DNA from: Microbacterium sp. SA39
Lineage (GTDB): Bacteria; Actinomycetota; Actinomycetes; Actinomycetales; Microbacteriaceae
Assembly: GCF_000967865.1 (NCBI RefSeq)
Contig: NZ_JXRU01000019.1
Location: forward strand, 1 to 47,580
Direction: 5' to 3'
DNA: 47,580 bases
Position numbers and translations under genes: made by a program. Within the stretch, counting starts at the first letter, position 1. Each line of letters opens with the position of its first letter. The notes beneath the pieces are model-generated. The model was not told the origin of the DNA, searched no databases, and worked only from the letters and a program-made list of their open reading frames with translations. This document shows positions 24,401 through 33,351 of this stretch, piece by piece.

Positions 24401-25396
24401 ATGACGACGCTGACGACGCGGATCGCGGAGGATGACGAGCGCCTCAGCGACCACCGCTGGCTGCGCTTCGCGATCCGCCGCACCGGACGACTGCTCGTCT
24501 CCCTGTGGATCCTGATCACGGCATCCTTCCTGATGATCCACCTGGTCCCGGGCGATCCGATCCGCTCCGCCCTCGGCCCGACGGCTCCGGCCGCCGTGGT
24601 CGAGGCGCGGCGCGAGTCGCTCGGGCTCAACAACCCGCTGTGGCAGCAGTACCTCGACTACATCCGCGGGGTGTTCACGGGTGATCTGGGGGTCTCGATC
24701 GGGTCGCAGCTGCCGGTCGCCGACATCATCGCGCAGCGGTTGCCGGCGACCCTCACCCTCGCCGTGCTGGCGTTCGTCGTCGCTGTGCTCATCGCGCTGC
24801 CGGTGGGCATGGCGGTCGCCGTCGCCACGCAGCGCGGCCGGGCGCGGGGGCTGGAGGTCGGCTTCAGCTCGACCAGCGTCGTCATCGGCTCGATCCCGGA
24901 CTTCCTGCTCGCCGTCGCCCTCGTGGCCGTGTTCGGCGTGCAGCTGGGGTGGCTCCCGGTCGCCGGCCGCGAGGGTCCGCTGTCGTACATCCTGCCGGTG
25001 CTCGCGCTGGCGCTGGGACCGGCGGCCATCCTCGCCCGCATCCTCCGCATCGAGGCGCTCTCGGTGCTGGAGACGGACTTCGTGCGGACGGCGCAGGCCA
25101 AACGGCTCCGCACGCCGCGGATCAACCTGCGCCATGTGCTGCCCAACGCCGTCACGGCCACGCTCACCCTCGGCGGTCTGCTGCTGAGCGGCCTCGTCGC
25201 AGGAACCGTGCTGGTCGAAACCGTGTTCGCCTGGCCGGGACTCGGCAGCACGATCGTGAGCTCGATCCAGTCGAAGGACTATCCGTTGGTGCAGGGAACC
25301 GTCCTCGTCTACGGCGTCGGAGTGCTTTTGGTGAACACCCTGGTCGATGCGGCGCTGGCCGTACTCGACCCGCAGTCGACGGCGGCCTCCGCATGA
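24401..25396 (+). CDS. ABC transporter permease (DppB/OppB type)
   Basis: The 331-residue inner-membrane permease has six helices. The first follows an N-terminal RRTGRLLVSLWILITASF segment. The EAA loop is visible as DFVRTAQAKRLRTPRINLRH, and the typical DppB C-terminus WPGLGSTIVSSIQSKDYPLVQG is present in pieces. The ATG at 24401 lacks a close Shine-Dalgarno site (GGAG lies about 20 nt upstream), so the exact start is uncertain. It overlaps the next gene by four bases. Confidence 0.9.
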   Translation: MTTLTTRIAEDDERLSDHRWLRFAIRRTGRLLVSLWILITASFLMIHLVPGDPIRSALGPTAPAAVVEARRESLGLNNPLWQQYLDYIRGVFTGDLGVSIGSQLPVADIIAQRLPATLTLAVLAFVVAVLIALPVGMAVAVATQRGRARGLEVGFSSTSVVIGSIPDFLLAVALVAVFGVQLGWLPVAGREGPLSYILPVLALALGPAAILARILRIEALSVLETDFVRTAQAKRLRTPRINLRHVLPNAVTATLTLGGLLLSGLVAGTVLVETVFAWPGLGSTIVSSIQSKDYPLVQGTVLVYGVGVLLVNTLVDAALAVLDPQSTAASA

Positions 25397-27192
25397 GGCG
25401 CACACTCGTCGCGATGCTGCGCACCCCGCTGGGCGCGACGGCACTCGCCCTGCTCGCGCTCGTCGCGATCACCGCGATCTTCGCGCCGATGATCTGGGGC
25501 GAGCAGGCGGATACCACAGACACGAGCGACCTGCTGGCCGGCCCGTCGGCCGAGCACTGGGTCGGCACCGACAACCTCGGCAGAGACCTGCTGCTGCGCA
25601 CGATCGTGGCCACGCGTCTGTCGATCGTGCTCGCGCTGCTGGCGACGCTCGTCTCGGTGGCCGCCGGACTCATCCTCGGCGTCGCACCCCTGCTCCTCGG
25701 CCGCGTCCTCGGTCGGGCGATGACCTGGTTCACGGGCATCGCCGTCGCCTTCCCGGGGCTCCTCCTCGCGCTCTTCTTCGCGGCGATCTTCGGCAGCACC
25801 GCCACGGCAGCGGTCTTCGCGCTCGGCCTCGCGGGTGCGCCGTCGTTCGCCCGGCTGTGCCAGAACCTCATCGCCGGCATCGAGGCGCGCGACTTCGTGT
25901 CCGCCGCCCGTGTGGGCGGCATCGGACGGTTCCGCGTGCTGTTCCGTCACGTGCTCCCGAATATCGGCGAGCCGCTCATCGTGAACGCGACGATCGGCGC
26001 CGGCGGCGCGCTGCTCGCCTTCGCGGGGCTCTCGTTCCTCGGACTCGGCGTGCAGCCGCCCGAGTACGACTGGGGCCGGTTGATGATGGACGGTCTCCGT
26101 GGGATCTACGCGAACCCCCTGGCCGCCCTCGCTCCGGGACTCGCGGTCGTGATCGCGGGCCTGGCCTTCAACCTCACCGGCGAGTCCGCGGCGCGCAGCC
26201 TCGGCATCTCGGACGACATGCTGCTGAGCGCCCCTGTCGGTCCGCGCCGGCAGCGGCGGACGCGGGCGCGGCATGCCGCAGCGGCCGCCGCCACCCCGGC
26301 CGTGACCGACGGTCCGGTGCTCGAGGTCGAGGATCTGCGGGTCGATTTCGAGAGCGCGAACGGCTCGGTCGTGCATGCTGTGCGGGGCATCGACCTCACG
26401 GTCGGCGAAGGCGAGATCGTCGGGATCGTCGGCGAGTCCGGCTCGGGAAAGTCGATGACCGCTCTCGCCGTCGCACAGCTGGTGTCCTCGCCCGGCCGAG
26501 TCGAGGCATCCGTCCTCCGCTTCCTGGGCGTCGACCTGCAGACGGCACCCAAGGCGCGACTGCGGCGCCTGCTCGGCACCTCGATGGCGATGGTCTTCCA
26601 GGACCCGATGTCGTCGTTCAACCCGACGATGCGCATGGGCGCACAGCTCGCCGAGGTCGCCACCGAGCACGCCGGCCTGAGCCGGCGCGAGGCCCTGGCG
26701 CGTGCCACCGATCGCCTCGCCGCCGTGCGGATCAGTGCGCCGAAGCGCCGGATCCGCCAATACCCGTACGAGTTCTCCGGGGGCATGCGCCAGCGCGCCA
26801 TGATCGGGATGGGACTCATGGTGTCGCCGAAGCTGATCATCGCCGACGAACCCACGACCGCGCTCGACGTCACGGTGCAGGCGCAGGTGCTCGATCTGCT
26901 GCGCGCAATCCGCGACGAGGAGGGGACGTCGATCCTGTTCATCAGTCACGACATCTCCGTCGTGGCCGAGCTCTGCGACCGGGTGCTGGTGATGCGCTCG
27001 GGCGAGATCGTCGAGGAGCTGAAGGCCACCGACCTGTCGTCGGCGCGGCATCCGTACACGCGGGCGCTGCTCGCGGCCGTCCCGCACATGGGCACGGATC
27101 TCGACCGCCCGCTGGCGACGCTCGCGACCGTCGCGACGGAGGAGGCGCGGCTCGAAACCGACCACGAGGCCCAGGAGGTGGCGAAGCGATGA
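25393..27192 (+). CDS. ABC transporter permease-ATPase fusion (DppC-DppD)
   Basis: The protein has 599 residues. Residues 1-275 form a DppC/OppC-type permease, with VGTDNLGRDLLLR at about 56-68, an EAA loop (DFVSAARVGGIGRFRVLFRH) and LSFLGLGVQPPEYDWG. A basic, Ala-rich linker (about 280-305) follows. Residues 310-599 are an ABC ATPase: Walker A GESGSGKS, Q-loop FQDPMSSFNP, signature FSGGMRQR, Walker B LIIADEPTTALD and switch SHD. Such permease/ATP-binding fusions are known in actinobacterial peptide importers. It is coupled by overlap to both neighbours. Confidence 0.93.
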   Translation: MRRTLVAMLRTPLGATALALLALVAITAIFAPMIWGEQADTTDTSDLLAGPSAEHWVGTDNLGRDLLLRTIVATRLSIVLALLATLVSVAAGLILGVAPLLLGRVLGRAMTWFTGIAVAFPGLLLALFFAAIFGSTATAAVFALGLAGAPSFARLCQNLIAGIEARDFVSAARVGGIGRFRVLFRHVLPNIGEPLIVNATIGAGGALLAFAGLSFLGLGVQPPEYDWGRLMMDGLRGIYANPLAALAPGLAVVIAGLAFNLTGESAARSLGISDDMLLSAPVGPRRQRRTRARHAAAAAATPAVTDGPVLEVEDLRVDFESANGSVVHAVRGIDLTVGEGEIVGIVGESGSGKSMTALAVAQLVSSPGRVEASVLRFLGVDLQTAPKARLRRLLGTSMAMVFQDPMSSFNPTMRMGAQLAEVATEHAGLSRREALARATDRLAAVRISAPKRRIRQYPYEFSGGMRQRAMIGMGLMVSPKLIIADEPTTALDVTVQAQVLDLLRAIRDEEGTSILFISHDISVVAELCDRVLVMRSGEIVEELKATDLSSARHPYTRALLAAVPHMGTDLDRPLATLATVATEEARLETDHEAQEVAKR

Positions 27193-27938
27193 GCGAACTC
27201 CGTTTCGAAGAGGTCTCGGTGCGCTACGGCGTCGGCCGGGGCGCCATGACGGCGGTCGACCGGGTGTCGCTCGTCGTGCCGGACGGCGGGGTGACCGGGG
27301 TGGTCGGCGAGTCGGGCTCCGGCAAGTCGACGCTCGCACGCGCCGCGGTCGGACTCGTGCCGCTGCACGCCGGACGCATCCTGCTCGACGGATCGCCGAT
27401 CCCGCGTCGCGGGCCCCGCCCGCTGCAGATGGTGTTCCAGGATCCGTATTCGTCGCTCGACCCGCGGATGCCGGTGGGCGCGAGCATCGCCGAGATGATG
27501 CCCTCGGGCATGACCCGGCGCGCCCGTGACGCCGAGGCCGCACGCCTGCTGGAGCTCGTGCATCTCGATCCGGCGCAGGCGGGCTCGCGCCCCTCGCGCT
27601 TCTCGGGCGGCCAGCGGCAGCGGATAGCGATCGCCCGCGCACTCGCCGGGCAGCCCAGGGTGCTCATCGCCGACGAGATCACCTCCGCGCTCGACGTGCT
27701 CATCCAGGGCGCGATCCTCAACCTGCTGCGCGAGCTGCAGACCGAACTCGGCTTCTCGATGCTCTTCATCTCGCACAACCTCGCCGTCGTCCGGTACGTG
27801 GCATCGCACATGGCGGTGATGCGCGACGGCAAGGTCGTCGAGCAGGGACCGACCGGTGCGCTGCTCGACGACCCGCAGGACGCCTACACGCAGGAGCTGC
27901 TCGCAGCGATCCCGCGACCCATCGAGTACGTCCCCTGA
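27189..27938 (+). CDS. ABC transporter ATP-binding protein (DppF/OppF type)
   Basis: This 249-residue ATPase is the partner of the fused ATPase domain upstream. Walker A is GESGSGKST at about 40-48, Q-loop FQDPYSSLDPR, signature FSGGQRQR, Walker B VLIADEITSALD and switch SHN. The Walker B glutamate is followed by IT instead of the usual PT or AT, which does not touch catalytic residues. It starts at the overlapping ATGA at 27189 and ends the transporter unit. Confidence 0.93.
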   Translation: MSELRFEEVSVRYGVGRGAMTAVDRVSLVVPDGGVTGVVGESGSGKSTLARAAVGLVPLHAGRILLDGSPIPRRGPRPLQMVFQDPYSSLDPRMPVGASIAEMMPSGMTRRARDAEAARLLELVHLDPAQAGSRPSRFSGGQRQRIAIARALAGQPRVLIADEITSALDVLIQGAILNLLRELQTELGFSMLFISHNLAVVRYVASHMAVMRDGKVVEQGPTGALLDDPQDAYTQELLAAIPRPIEYVP

Positions 27939-27944
27939 CCGCAC

Positions 27945-27975
27945 GCACTCACCGCACTCACCACCAGCACTCACC
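27945..27975. repeat. triple GCACTCACC repeat
   Basis: The 84-bp gap between the transporter and the peptidase fusion carries GCACTCACC three times (27945-27953, 27954-27962, 27967-27975). No hairpin is seen, so read-through is likely. The repeat might be a regulator site or simple slippage. Confidence 0.6.
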
Positions 27976-28022
27976 ACACGACCTGACCAGGCGCCACGAG
28001 CGCCGCAACCGAAGGAGTCCCC

Positions 28023-31000
28023 GTGACCCGCAGAATGAGTATCGACGATGCCCTCGCTCTGACCGTGCCGAGTCAGCCCGCGCTGTCGCCGGCCGGAGAC
28101 CGCGTGGTCTACGTGCTCGGCGGGACGGATGCCGACGCCGACAAGAGCACGAGCGCCCTGTGGATCGCCGAACGCGGCGAGACCCGCCGGCTCACGCACG
28201 GTACGGCCGATGCGAGCCCGGTGTTCTCGCCGGACGGCGCCCACGTGGCGTTCCTCCGCGAAGGTCAGCTCTGGACGCTTCCGCTCGCCGGCGGCGAGCC
28301 GCAGCAGCGGACGACCCTGCCCCTCGGCGCCGGCGCTCCGGTCTGGAGCCCGGATGGCACGAAGATCGCGTTCACGGCATCCGTCGTCCCGCTGTCGGCT
28401 CCCTCGGATGCCGTCGAGTCCGACGAGCAGCGCGCGGAGCGCGAACAGGCCCCGATCGTCACCGCCGGCATCGACTACCTGGTCGACGGCGCCTGGTTCA
28501 CGCGCGGCGTGAGCGGCCAGCTGCACGTGCTCGACCTCGCCGACGGGCGGGTGCGTCGCCTCACCGACGGCGTCGCGGCCGTCGGGAGCCCCGCCTGGTC
28601 GCCCGACGGATCGACCCTCGCGTATGTCGCCCGCCCTCGTGGCGCCGACGACCTCGGCTTCCGCTCGGCGGTGCATGCCCTGGACCCGGCCGACCCCGCC
28701 GCACGGGCACGCGTGCTCGCGTTCGCCGAGGGATACGCCGGCACCGTCGCGTTCGCTCCGGACGGCGAGAGCCTGCTCGTGGTCGGGTGGAACGGCGCCC
28801 CCGACGGGCACGCCGGACTGTTCCGCGTCGACCTCGGCTCGGGCGATGTGACGGACCTTGCGGGCGAGCTCGACCGCAACGTGATGCCGGGCGCCCCGGC
28901 CTATCCCGGTGCGCTGCCGCAGGTGACGGCATCCGGCGACGTGCTCTTCGCGATCCGCGACCGCGGCGCCACCCACCTGTATGCCGTTCCGCTCGGCGGT
29001 GGCACGCCCCGCCACCTCCACGGCGGCACCGACGAGGTCGTGAGCGGACTCTCGGTCGCGGGTGACACCGCGGCGATCGCGATGTCGACGCCGACGTCGT
29101 TCGGCGAGATCCTCCGGCTCGATCTGACCTCGGGGGTTGCCACCACGCTCACCGCGCACGGCGGCGCCCCCGACGATGTCGAACTGTTCGTGCGGGAGAG
29201 CCGCGAGTTCACGATCAGCGACGGCACGGTCGTGCAGGGCTGGATCGTGCGCGACCCAGCGGTCGAAGGGCCGACACCGCTGCTCGTCGACGTGCACGGC
29301 GGGCCGCACAACGCCTGGAACGGCGCGGTCGACGAGATGCACGTGTACCACCAGCAGCTCGCCGCCGACGGCTGGACGATCGTCATGATCAACCCGCGCG
29401 GCAGCGACGGCTACGGCGAGGACTTCTGGAAGGGCGTGAACGGCGCCTGGGGCGTCGACGACGCGAAGGACTTCCTCGAGCCGGTCGACGAGCTGGTCGC
29501 GGAGGGAACGGCGGATGCCGCGCGCCTCGCGGTCGCGGGCTACAGCTACGGCGGGTACATGGCCGCCTACCTCACCGGTCACGACGACCGCTTCGCCGCC
29601 GCCGTCACCGGGGGCATCGTCGCCGACCTGTTCAGCATGGGCGGCACGAGCGACGACGCGCACCTGCTGAGCCTCTTCGAGATCGGTATCCTGCCGTGGC
29701 AGGCCGAGGGGCGCGAGCGCCTCGCCGCGATGTCGCCCTACACGCACGTCGAGAACGTGCAGACCCCGACGCTTGTGCTTCACGGCGAGAAGGACCTGCG
29801 CTGCCCCGTGCACCAGGCGCAGCAGTGGCACTACGCGCTGCGGGAGCGCGAAGTTCCCACCGAGCTCGTGATCTACCCGGGCGGCAGCCATGTCTTTCCG
29901 CTGCTCGGTGCCCCGAGCCACCGGATCGACTACGCCCGTCGCATCGTCGAGTGGGTCGAGCGCTTCGCCGGCAGCACCCGCGGCGCGCGGCCCGCAGCGA
30001 TCGACACCGCGCACTGGCAGCACCGCCTGGACGCACTCGCGAGCCTGCACGGTGTTCCGGGCGCGCAGCTCGGCATCCTCCGCTACGACCCGAAGGTCGG
30101 TGCAGGCGGTCGCGACGACGTCGTGACGGTCGCGACCGGCACGCTGAACCGCAATCTGCCCGAGGCCTCCGGCACGGTCCTGACCGACTCGGTCTTCCAG
30201 ATCGGCTCGATCTCGAAGGTCTGGACCGCGACCGCGGTCATGCGGCTCGTGGAACAGGGCGCCTTCAGCCTCGAGACGCCGGTGCACGAGATCCTCCCCG
30301 GTGTGCGCCTCGTGAACGACCAGATCACCGCGGGCGTCACCGTGCGGCACCTGCTCACGCACACGAGCGGCATCGACGGCGACGTGTTCACCGACACCGG
30401 CCGCGGCGACGACACCCTGGAGAAGTACACCGAGCTCTTCGCCGAGATCGGACAGAACCACCCCATCGGCGCGACCTGGTCGTACTGCAACTCGGGCTTC
30501 TCGCTGCTGGGGCGCATCATCGAGCAGGCGACCGGCAAGGTCTGGGACGAGGCCATGCGCGATCTCGTGTTCACGCCTCTCGGTCTCACGCACACCGTGA
30601 CCCTCCCCGAGGAGGCGATCCTGCACTCCGCGGCGGTCGGTCATGTCGACATGGGCGAGGAATCCGTGATCGCGCCGGTCTGGGCGCTGCCACGCTCGCT
30701 CGGTCCCGCGGGCCTCATCACGGCGCGCGCGGCCGACGTGCTCGCGTTCGCCCGGCTGCACCTCGCCGGCGGGGTCGCGGCCGACGGCACGCGTCTGCTC
30801 AGCGAGGAGACGGTCGACGAGATGCAGGCCTTCCAGGCCGAGGTGCCCGACAAGCACGTGCTCGGCGACTCGTGGGGACTCGGCTGGATCCGTTTCGACT
30901 GGAACGGCGAGCGCCTGTACGGGCACGACGGCAACACGATCGGACAAGCGGCGTTCCTCCGGGTCCACGCCGCATCCGGGATCGCGGTCACGCTGCTCAC

Positions 31001-31403
31001 GAACGGCGGTCACACCCGGGATCTGTACGAGGACCTCTACCGCGAGATCTTCGCCGAGCTGGCGGACGTGCGGATGCAGGATTCGGTGCAGCCTCCAGCG
31101 GAGCCCGCCGACGTCGACATCACGCCCTACGTCGGCACGTACGAGCGGGCATCCGTGCGCTCCGAGGTGTTCGCAGGCCCCGACGGACCGGTGCTGCGCA
31201 CGACTCTGCTCGGACCGCTCGCCGAGCTCGAGCCCGACCCGGTCGACGAGTACCCGCTCACCCCGTACAGCGACGGCGTCTTCGCGCTGCGCGCCCCCGG
31301 CACGCAGACGTGGATGACGGCGACGTTCTACACGCTGCCGACGGGCGAGGAGTACCTGCACTTCGGCGCACGGGCCACGCCGAAGGTGTCGACCAGCGCA
31401 TGA
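28023..31403 (+). CDS. S9 prolyl oligopeptidase fused to a beta-lactamase-fold hydrolase
   Basis: The 1126-residue protein holds two enzymes. The N-terminal part (about 1-380) is a PD40/WD-like propeller with repeated WSPDG motifs. An S9 acyl-peptide hydrolase domain (about 390-650) has S508 in GYSYGGY, D591 in HGEKDLRC and H623 in GGSHVF. From about 665 a PBP/class C beta-lactamase domain follows, with S729-x-x-K732 in IGSISKVW, Y821-x-N823 in SYCNSG and HDGNTIG, then a beta-rich tail. Both active sites look intact. GAAGGAG precedes the GTG start. No signal peptide is seen, so it probably cleaves imported peptides in the cytoplasm. The second half is a paralogue of the hydrolase at 21271. 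It overlaps the M20 gene by four bases. Confidence 0.92.
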   Translation: MTRRMSIDDALALTVPSQPALSPAGDRVVYVLGGTDADADKSTSALWIAERGETRRLTHGTADASPVFSPDGAHVAFLREGQLWTLPLAGGEPQQRTTLPLGAGAPVWSPDGTKIAFTASVVPLSAPSDAVESDEQRAEREQAPIVTAGIDYLVDGAWFTRGVSGQLHVLDLADGRVRRLTDGVAAVGSPAWSPDGSTLAYVARPRGADDLGFRSAVHALDPADPAARARVLAFAEGYAGTVAFAPDGESLLVVGWNGAPDGHAGLFRVDLGSGDVTDLAGELDRNVMPGAPAYPGALPQVTASGDVLFAIRDRGATHLYAVPLGGGTPRHLHGGTDEVVSGLSVAGDTAAIAMSTPTSFGEILRLDLTSGVATTLTAHGGAPDDVELFVRESREFTISDGTVVQGWIVRDPAVEGPTPLLVDVHGGPHNAWNGAVDEMHVYHQQLAADGWTIVMINPRGSDGYGEDFWKGVNGAWGVDDAKDFLEPVDELVAEGTADAARLAVAGYSYGGYMAAYLTGHDDRFAAAVTGGIVADLFSMGGTSDDAHLLSLFEIGILPWQAEGRERLAAMSPYTHVENVQTPTLVLHGEKDLRCPVHQAQQWHYALREREVPTELVIYPGGSHVFPLLGAPSHRIDYARRIVEWVERFAGSTRGARPAAIDTAHWQHRLDALASLHGVPGAQLGILRYDPKVGAGGRDDVVTVATGTLNRNLPEASGTVLTDSVFQIGSISKVWTATAVMRLVEQGAFSLETPVHEILPGVRLVNDQITAGVTVRHLLTHTSGIDGDVFTDTGRGDDTLEKYTELFAEIGQNHPIGATWSYCNSGFSLLGRIIEQATGKVWDEAMRDLVFTPLGLTHTVTLPEEAILHSAAVGHVDMGEESVIAPVWALPRSLGPAGLITARAADVLAFARLHLAGGVAADGTRLLSEETVDEMQAFQAEVPDKHVLGDSWGLGWIRFDWNGERLYGHDGNTIGQAAFLRVHAASGIAVTLLTNGGHTRDLYEDLYREIFAELADVRMQDSVQPPAEPADVDITPYVGTYERASVRSEVFAGPDGPVLRTTLLGPLAELEPDPVDEYPLTPYSDGVFALRAPGTQTWMTATFYTLPTGEEYLHFGARATPKVSTSA

Positions 31404-32542
31404 GCGCCTCGGTGCAGACCCGTGTCGATCAGCTGACGGAGGCGGCGATCCTCGCCAGCATCCGCCGGTTGATCGCGTGCGAGTCCCCCTCGGACGACGA
31501 CGAGGCGGTCGCGCGCTCGGCCGACCTCTTCGCCGAGATCGGCACCGGCCTGCTCGGCGTCGCCCCGGAGCGGATCGTCGTCGACGGATGCACGCATCTG
31601 CGGTGGCGGTTCGGCGAGGAGACCCGGGTGCTGCTGCTCGCTCATCACGACACGGTGTGGCCGCACGGCACGCTCGCGCGGCTGCCGCTCGGGATCGTCG
31701 ACGGCGTACTGCGCGGGCCGGGGTCGTTCGACATGAAGACCGGTCTCGCGATGGCGCTGCATGCGGTCGCCGCACTCGACGACCGCGACGGCATCACGCT
31801 GCTCGTGACCGGTGACGAGGAGACGGGTTCGGCCCGCTCGCGCGCCCTGATCGAAGAGACGGCGCGTGGAGCATCCGCGGCTCTCGTGCCCGAGGCCTCG
31901 GCCGACGGCGGCGCGTGGAAGGCGGCCCGCAAGGGCGCCTCGATGTACGACATCGCGGTGCAGGGACGGGCCGCGCACGCGGGGCTCGAACCGGAGAAGG
32001 GCGTGAATGCCACCGTCGCGCTGGCCCACCTGGTGCTCCTGGCCACGGGTCTCGCCGACCTCGCAGCGGGGACCAGCGTCACTCCCACGCTCGCGGAATC
32101 CGGGACCAGCGCGAACACCGTGCCCGCCGCGGCACGACTGCGCATCGACGTGCGGGCCTGGTCGGTCGCCGAGCTCGAGCGCGTGGATGCCGCGCTCCGC
32201 GCGCACGTGTCACCGGTCGCCGGGGCAGAGATCACGGTGGGCGGCGGGATCAACCGTCCGCCACTCGAGCGCCACATGTCGCAGGCGCTGGTCGCCCTCG
32301 CGGGAGAGCTCGGCGCACGACACGGTCTGGGGGACGTCCAGGCGGTGGCCGTCGGCGGGGCCAGCGACGGCAACTTCACCGCAGGTTCCGGGGTGCCCAC
32401 CCTCGACGGACTGGGGGCCGTCGGGGGCGGGGCGCATGCCGACGACGAACATGCGATCGTGGCGGAGATCCTTCCGCGCACACGGCTGCTGGCCGACCTA
32501 GCGGCGGAGATATCGAGAACGGACGAGCCATGGCAGAACTGA
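31400..32542 (+). CDS. M20 metallopeptidase, probable N-succinyl-L-amino acid desuccinylase
   Basis: This is a 380-residue protein of the carboxypeptidase G2/M20 family. The metal ligands and catalytic residues are visible: H82-x-D84 in AHHDTVWPHG, D111 in GSFDMKTG, E140/E141 in GDEETGS, E165 in PEAS and H346 in GGGAHADDEH. M20 enzymes remove N-acyl groups or C-terminal residues. Coupling by overlap to a GNAT and to an N-succinylamino acid racemase matches the published D-to-L amino acid pathway, where an M20 enzyme desuccinylates the L-product. A plain dipeptidase or carboxypeptidase role remains possible. Confidence 0.88.
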   Translation: MSASVQTRVDQLTEAAILASIRRLIACESPSDDDEAVARSADLFAEIGTGLLGVAPERIVVDGCTHLRWRFGEETRVLLLAHHDTVWPHGTLARLPLGIVDGVLRGPGSFDMKTGLAMALHAVAALDDRDGITLLVTGDEETGSARSRALIEETARGASAALVPEASADGGAWKAARKGASMYDIAVQGRAAHAGLEPEKGVNATVALAHLVLLATGLADLAAGTSVTPTLAESGTSANTVPAAARLRIDVRAWSVAELERVDAALRAHVSPVAGAEITVGGGINRPPLERHMSQALVALAGELGARHGLGDVQAVAVGGASDGNFTAGSGVPTLDGLGAVGGGAHADDEHAIVAEILPRTRLLADLAAEISRTDEPWQN

Positions 32543-33351
32543 CGCGCGACGACGCGATCGTCACGACGGCGCTGCACGACGCCGAGCAGGCGGCGGCGGC
32601 ATCCGGGGTGAGCATCCGCGAGCTCACGACGGTCGGCGAGCATGCGGCGGCCATCGAGCTGCTGTCCGGCATCTGGCAGCGCTCGCCCGAGAACCCCGTG
32701 GTCCCGCCCGAGCTGCTGCGCGCGCTCAGCAAGGCGGGCAACTACATCGGCGGTGCCTTCGCAGAGGACGGGCTGGTCGGTGTCGCGATCGCGTTCCACG
32801 CCGACCCCGGGCGTCACGCGCTCTACAGTCACATCGCCGGGATCTCGGCGGCGCACGCCGGGCACTCCATCGGCTTCGCGCTCAAGCAGCACCAGCGCGC
32901 CTGGGCGCTCCGTCGCGGGATCGATGCGATCGAGTGGACCTTCGATCCTCTAGTCGCGCGCAACGCGCACTTCAACATCACGAAGCTCGGAGCACGGCCG
33001 CACGAGTACCTGTCGGACTTCTACGGGCCGATGGCCGACGGCGTGAACACCGACGACGAGACCGACCGCCTGCTGATCCGATGGGAGCTCCGCGACGACG
33101 AGGTGTCGCTCCGCGCCGGCGGCACACCGCTTCCGCCCGCGGGGAGGATGCCCGGCGATCTCACCGTCGCCGTGCCCTCCGACATCGAACGGATCCGCCG
33201 GGAGGACCGAGGCGAGGCACAGCGCTGGCGCTTCCAGGTGCGCGAGGAGCTCACCCGGGCTCTCGACGCCGGCGGGCGCATCGTCGGCTTCGACCGGAGC
33301 GAGGGGTACATCATCCGACCCGAGGAGAAGACACAGGAGAGGACGCCGTGA
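32530..33351 (+). CDS. GNAT acyltransferase, probable D-amino acid N-succinyltransferase
   Basis: The 273-residue protein resembles the COG3375 predicted acyltransferases: an N-terminal segment VSIRELTTVGEHAAAIELLSG, a GNAT core with HIAGISAAHAGHSIGFALKQ, then EWTFDPLVARNAHFNITKLG and YLSDFYGPMADG. In Geobacillus kaustophilus a GNAT next to an N-succinylamino acid racemase was shown to succinylate D-amino acids; family and context match here. It starts 13 bases inside the M20 gene and its stop overlaps the racemase start. Succinyl-CoA as donor is inferred from that pathway, not seen. Confidence 0.82.
   Translation: MAELTRDDAIVTTALHDAEQAAAASGVSIRELTTVGEHAAAIELLSGIWQRSPENPVVPPELLRALSKAGNYIGGAFAEDGLVGVAIAFHADPGRHALYSHIAGISAAHAGHSIGFALKQHQRAWALRRGIDAIEWTFDPLVARNAHFNITKLGARPHEYLSDFYGPMADGVNTDDETDRLLIRWELRDDEVSLRAGGTPLPPAGRMPGDLTVAVPSDIERIRREDRGEAQRWRFQVREELTRALDAGGRIVGFDRSEGYIIRPEEKTQERTP

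Noticed and set aside
25309..27642. Minus-strand open frame opposite the permease-ATPase genes
   Set aside because: Compositionally biased translation with no motifs, antisense to genes with full Walker and permease motifs.
26946..31775. Very long antisense open frame (about 1600 codons) on the minus strand
   Set aside because: It is a shadow of the well-supported ABC and S9/beta-lactamase genes. High GC keeps the opposite frame open, and its Arg/His/Asp-rich translation shows no domain.
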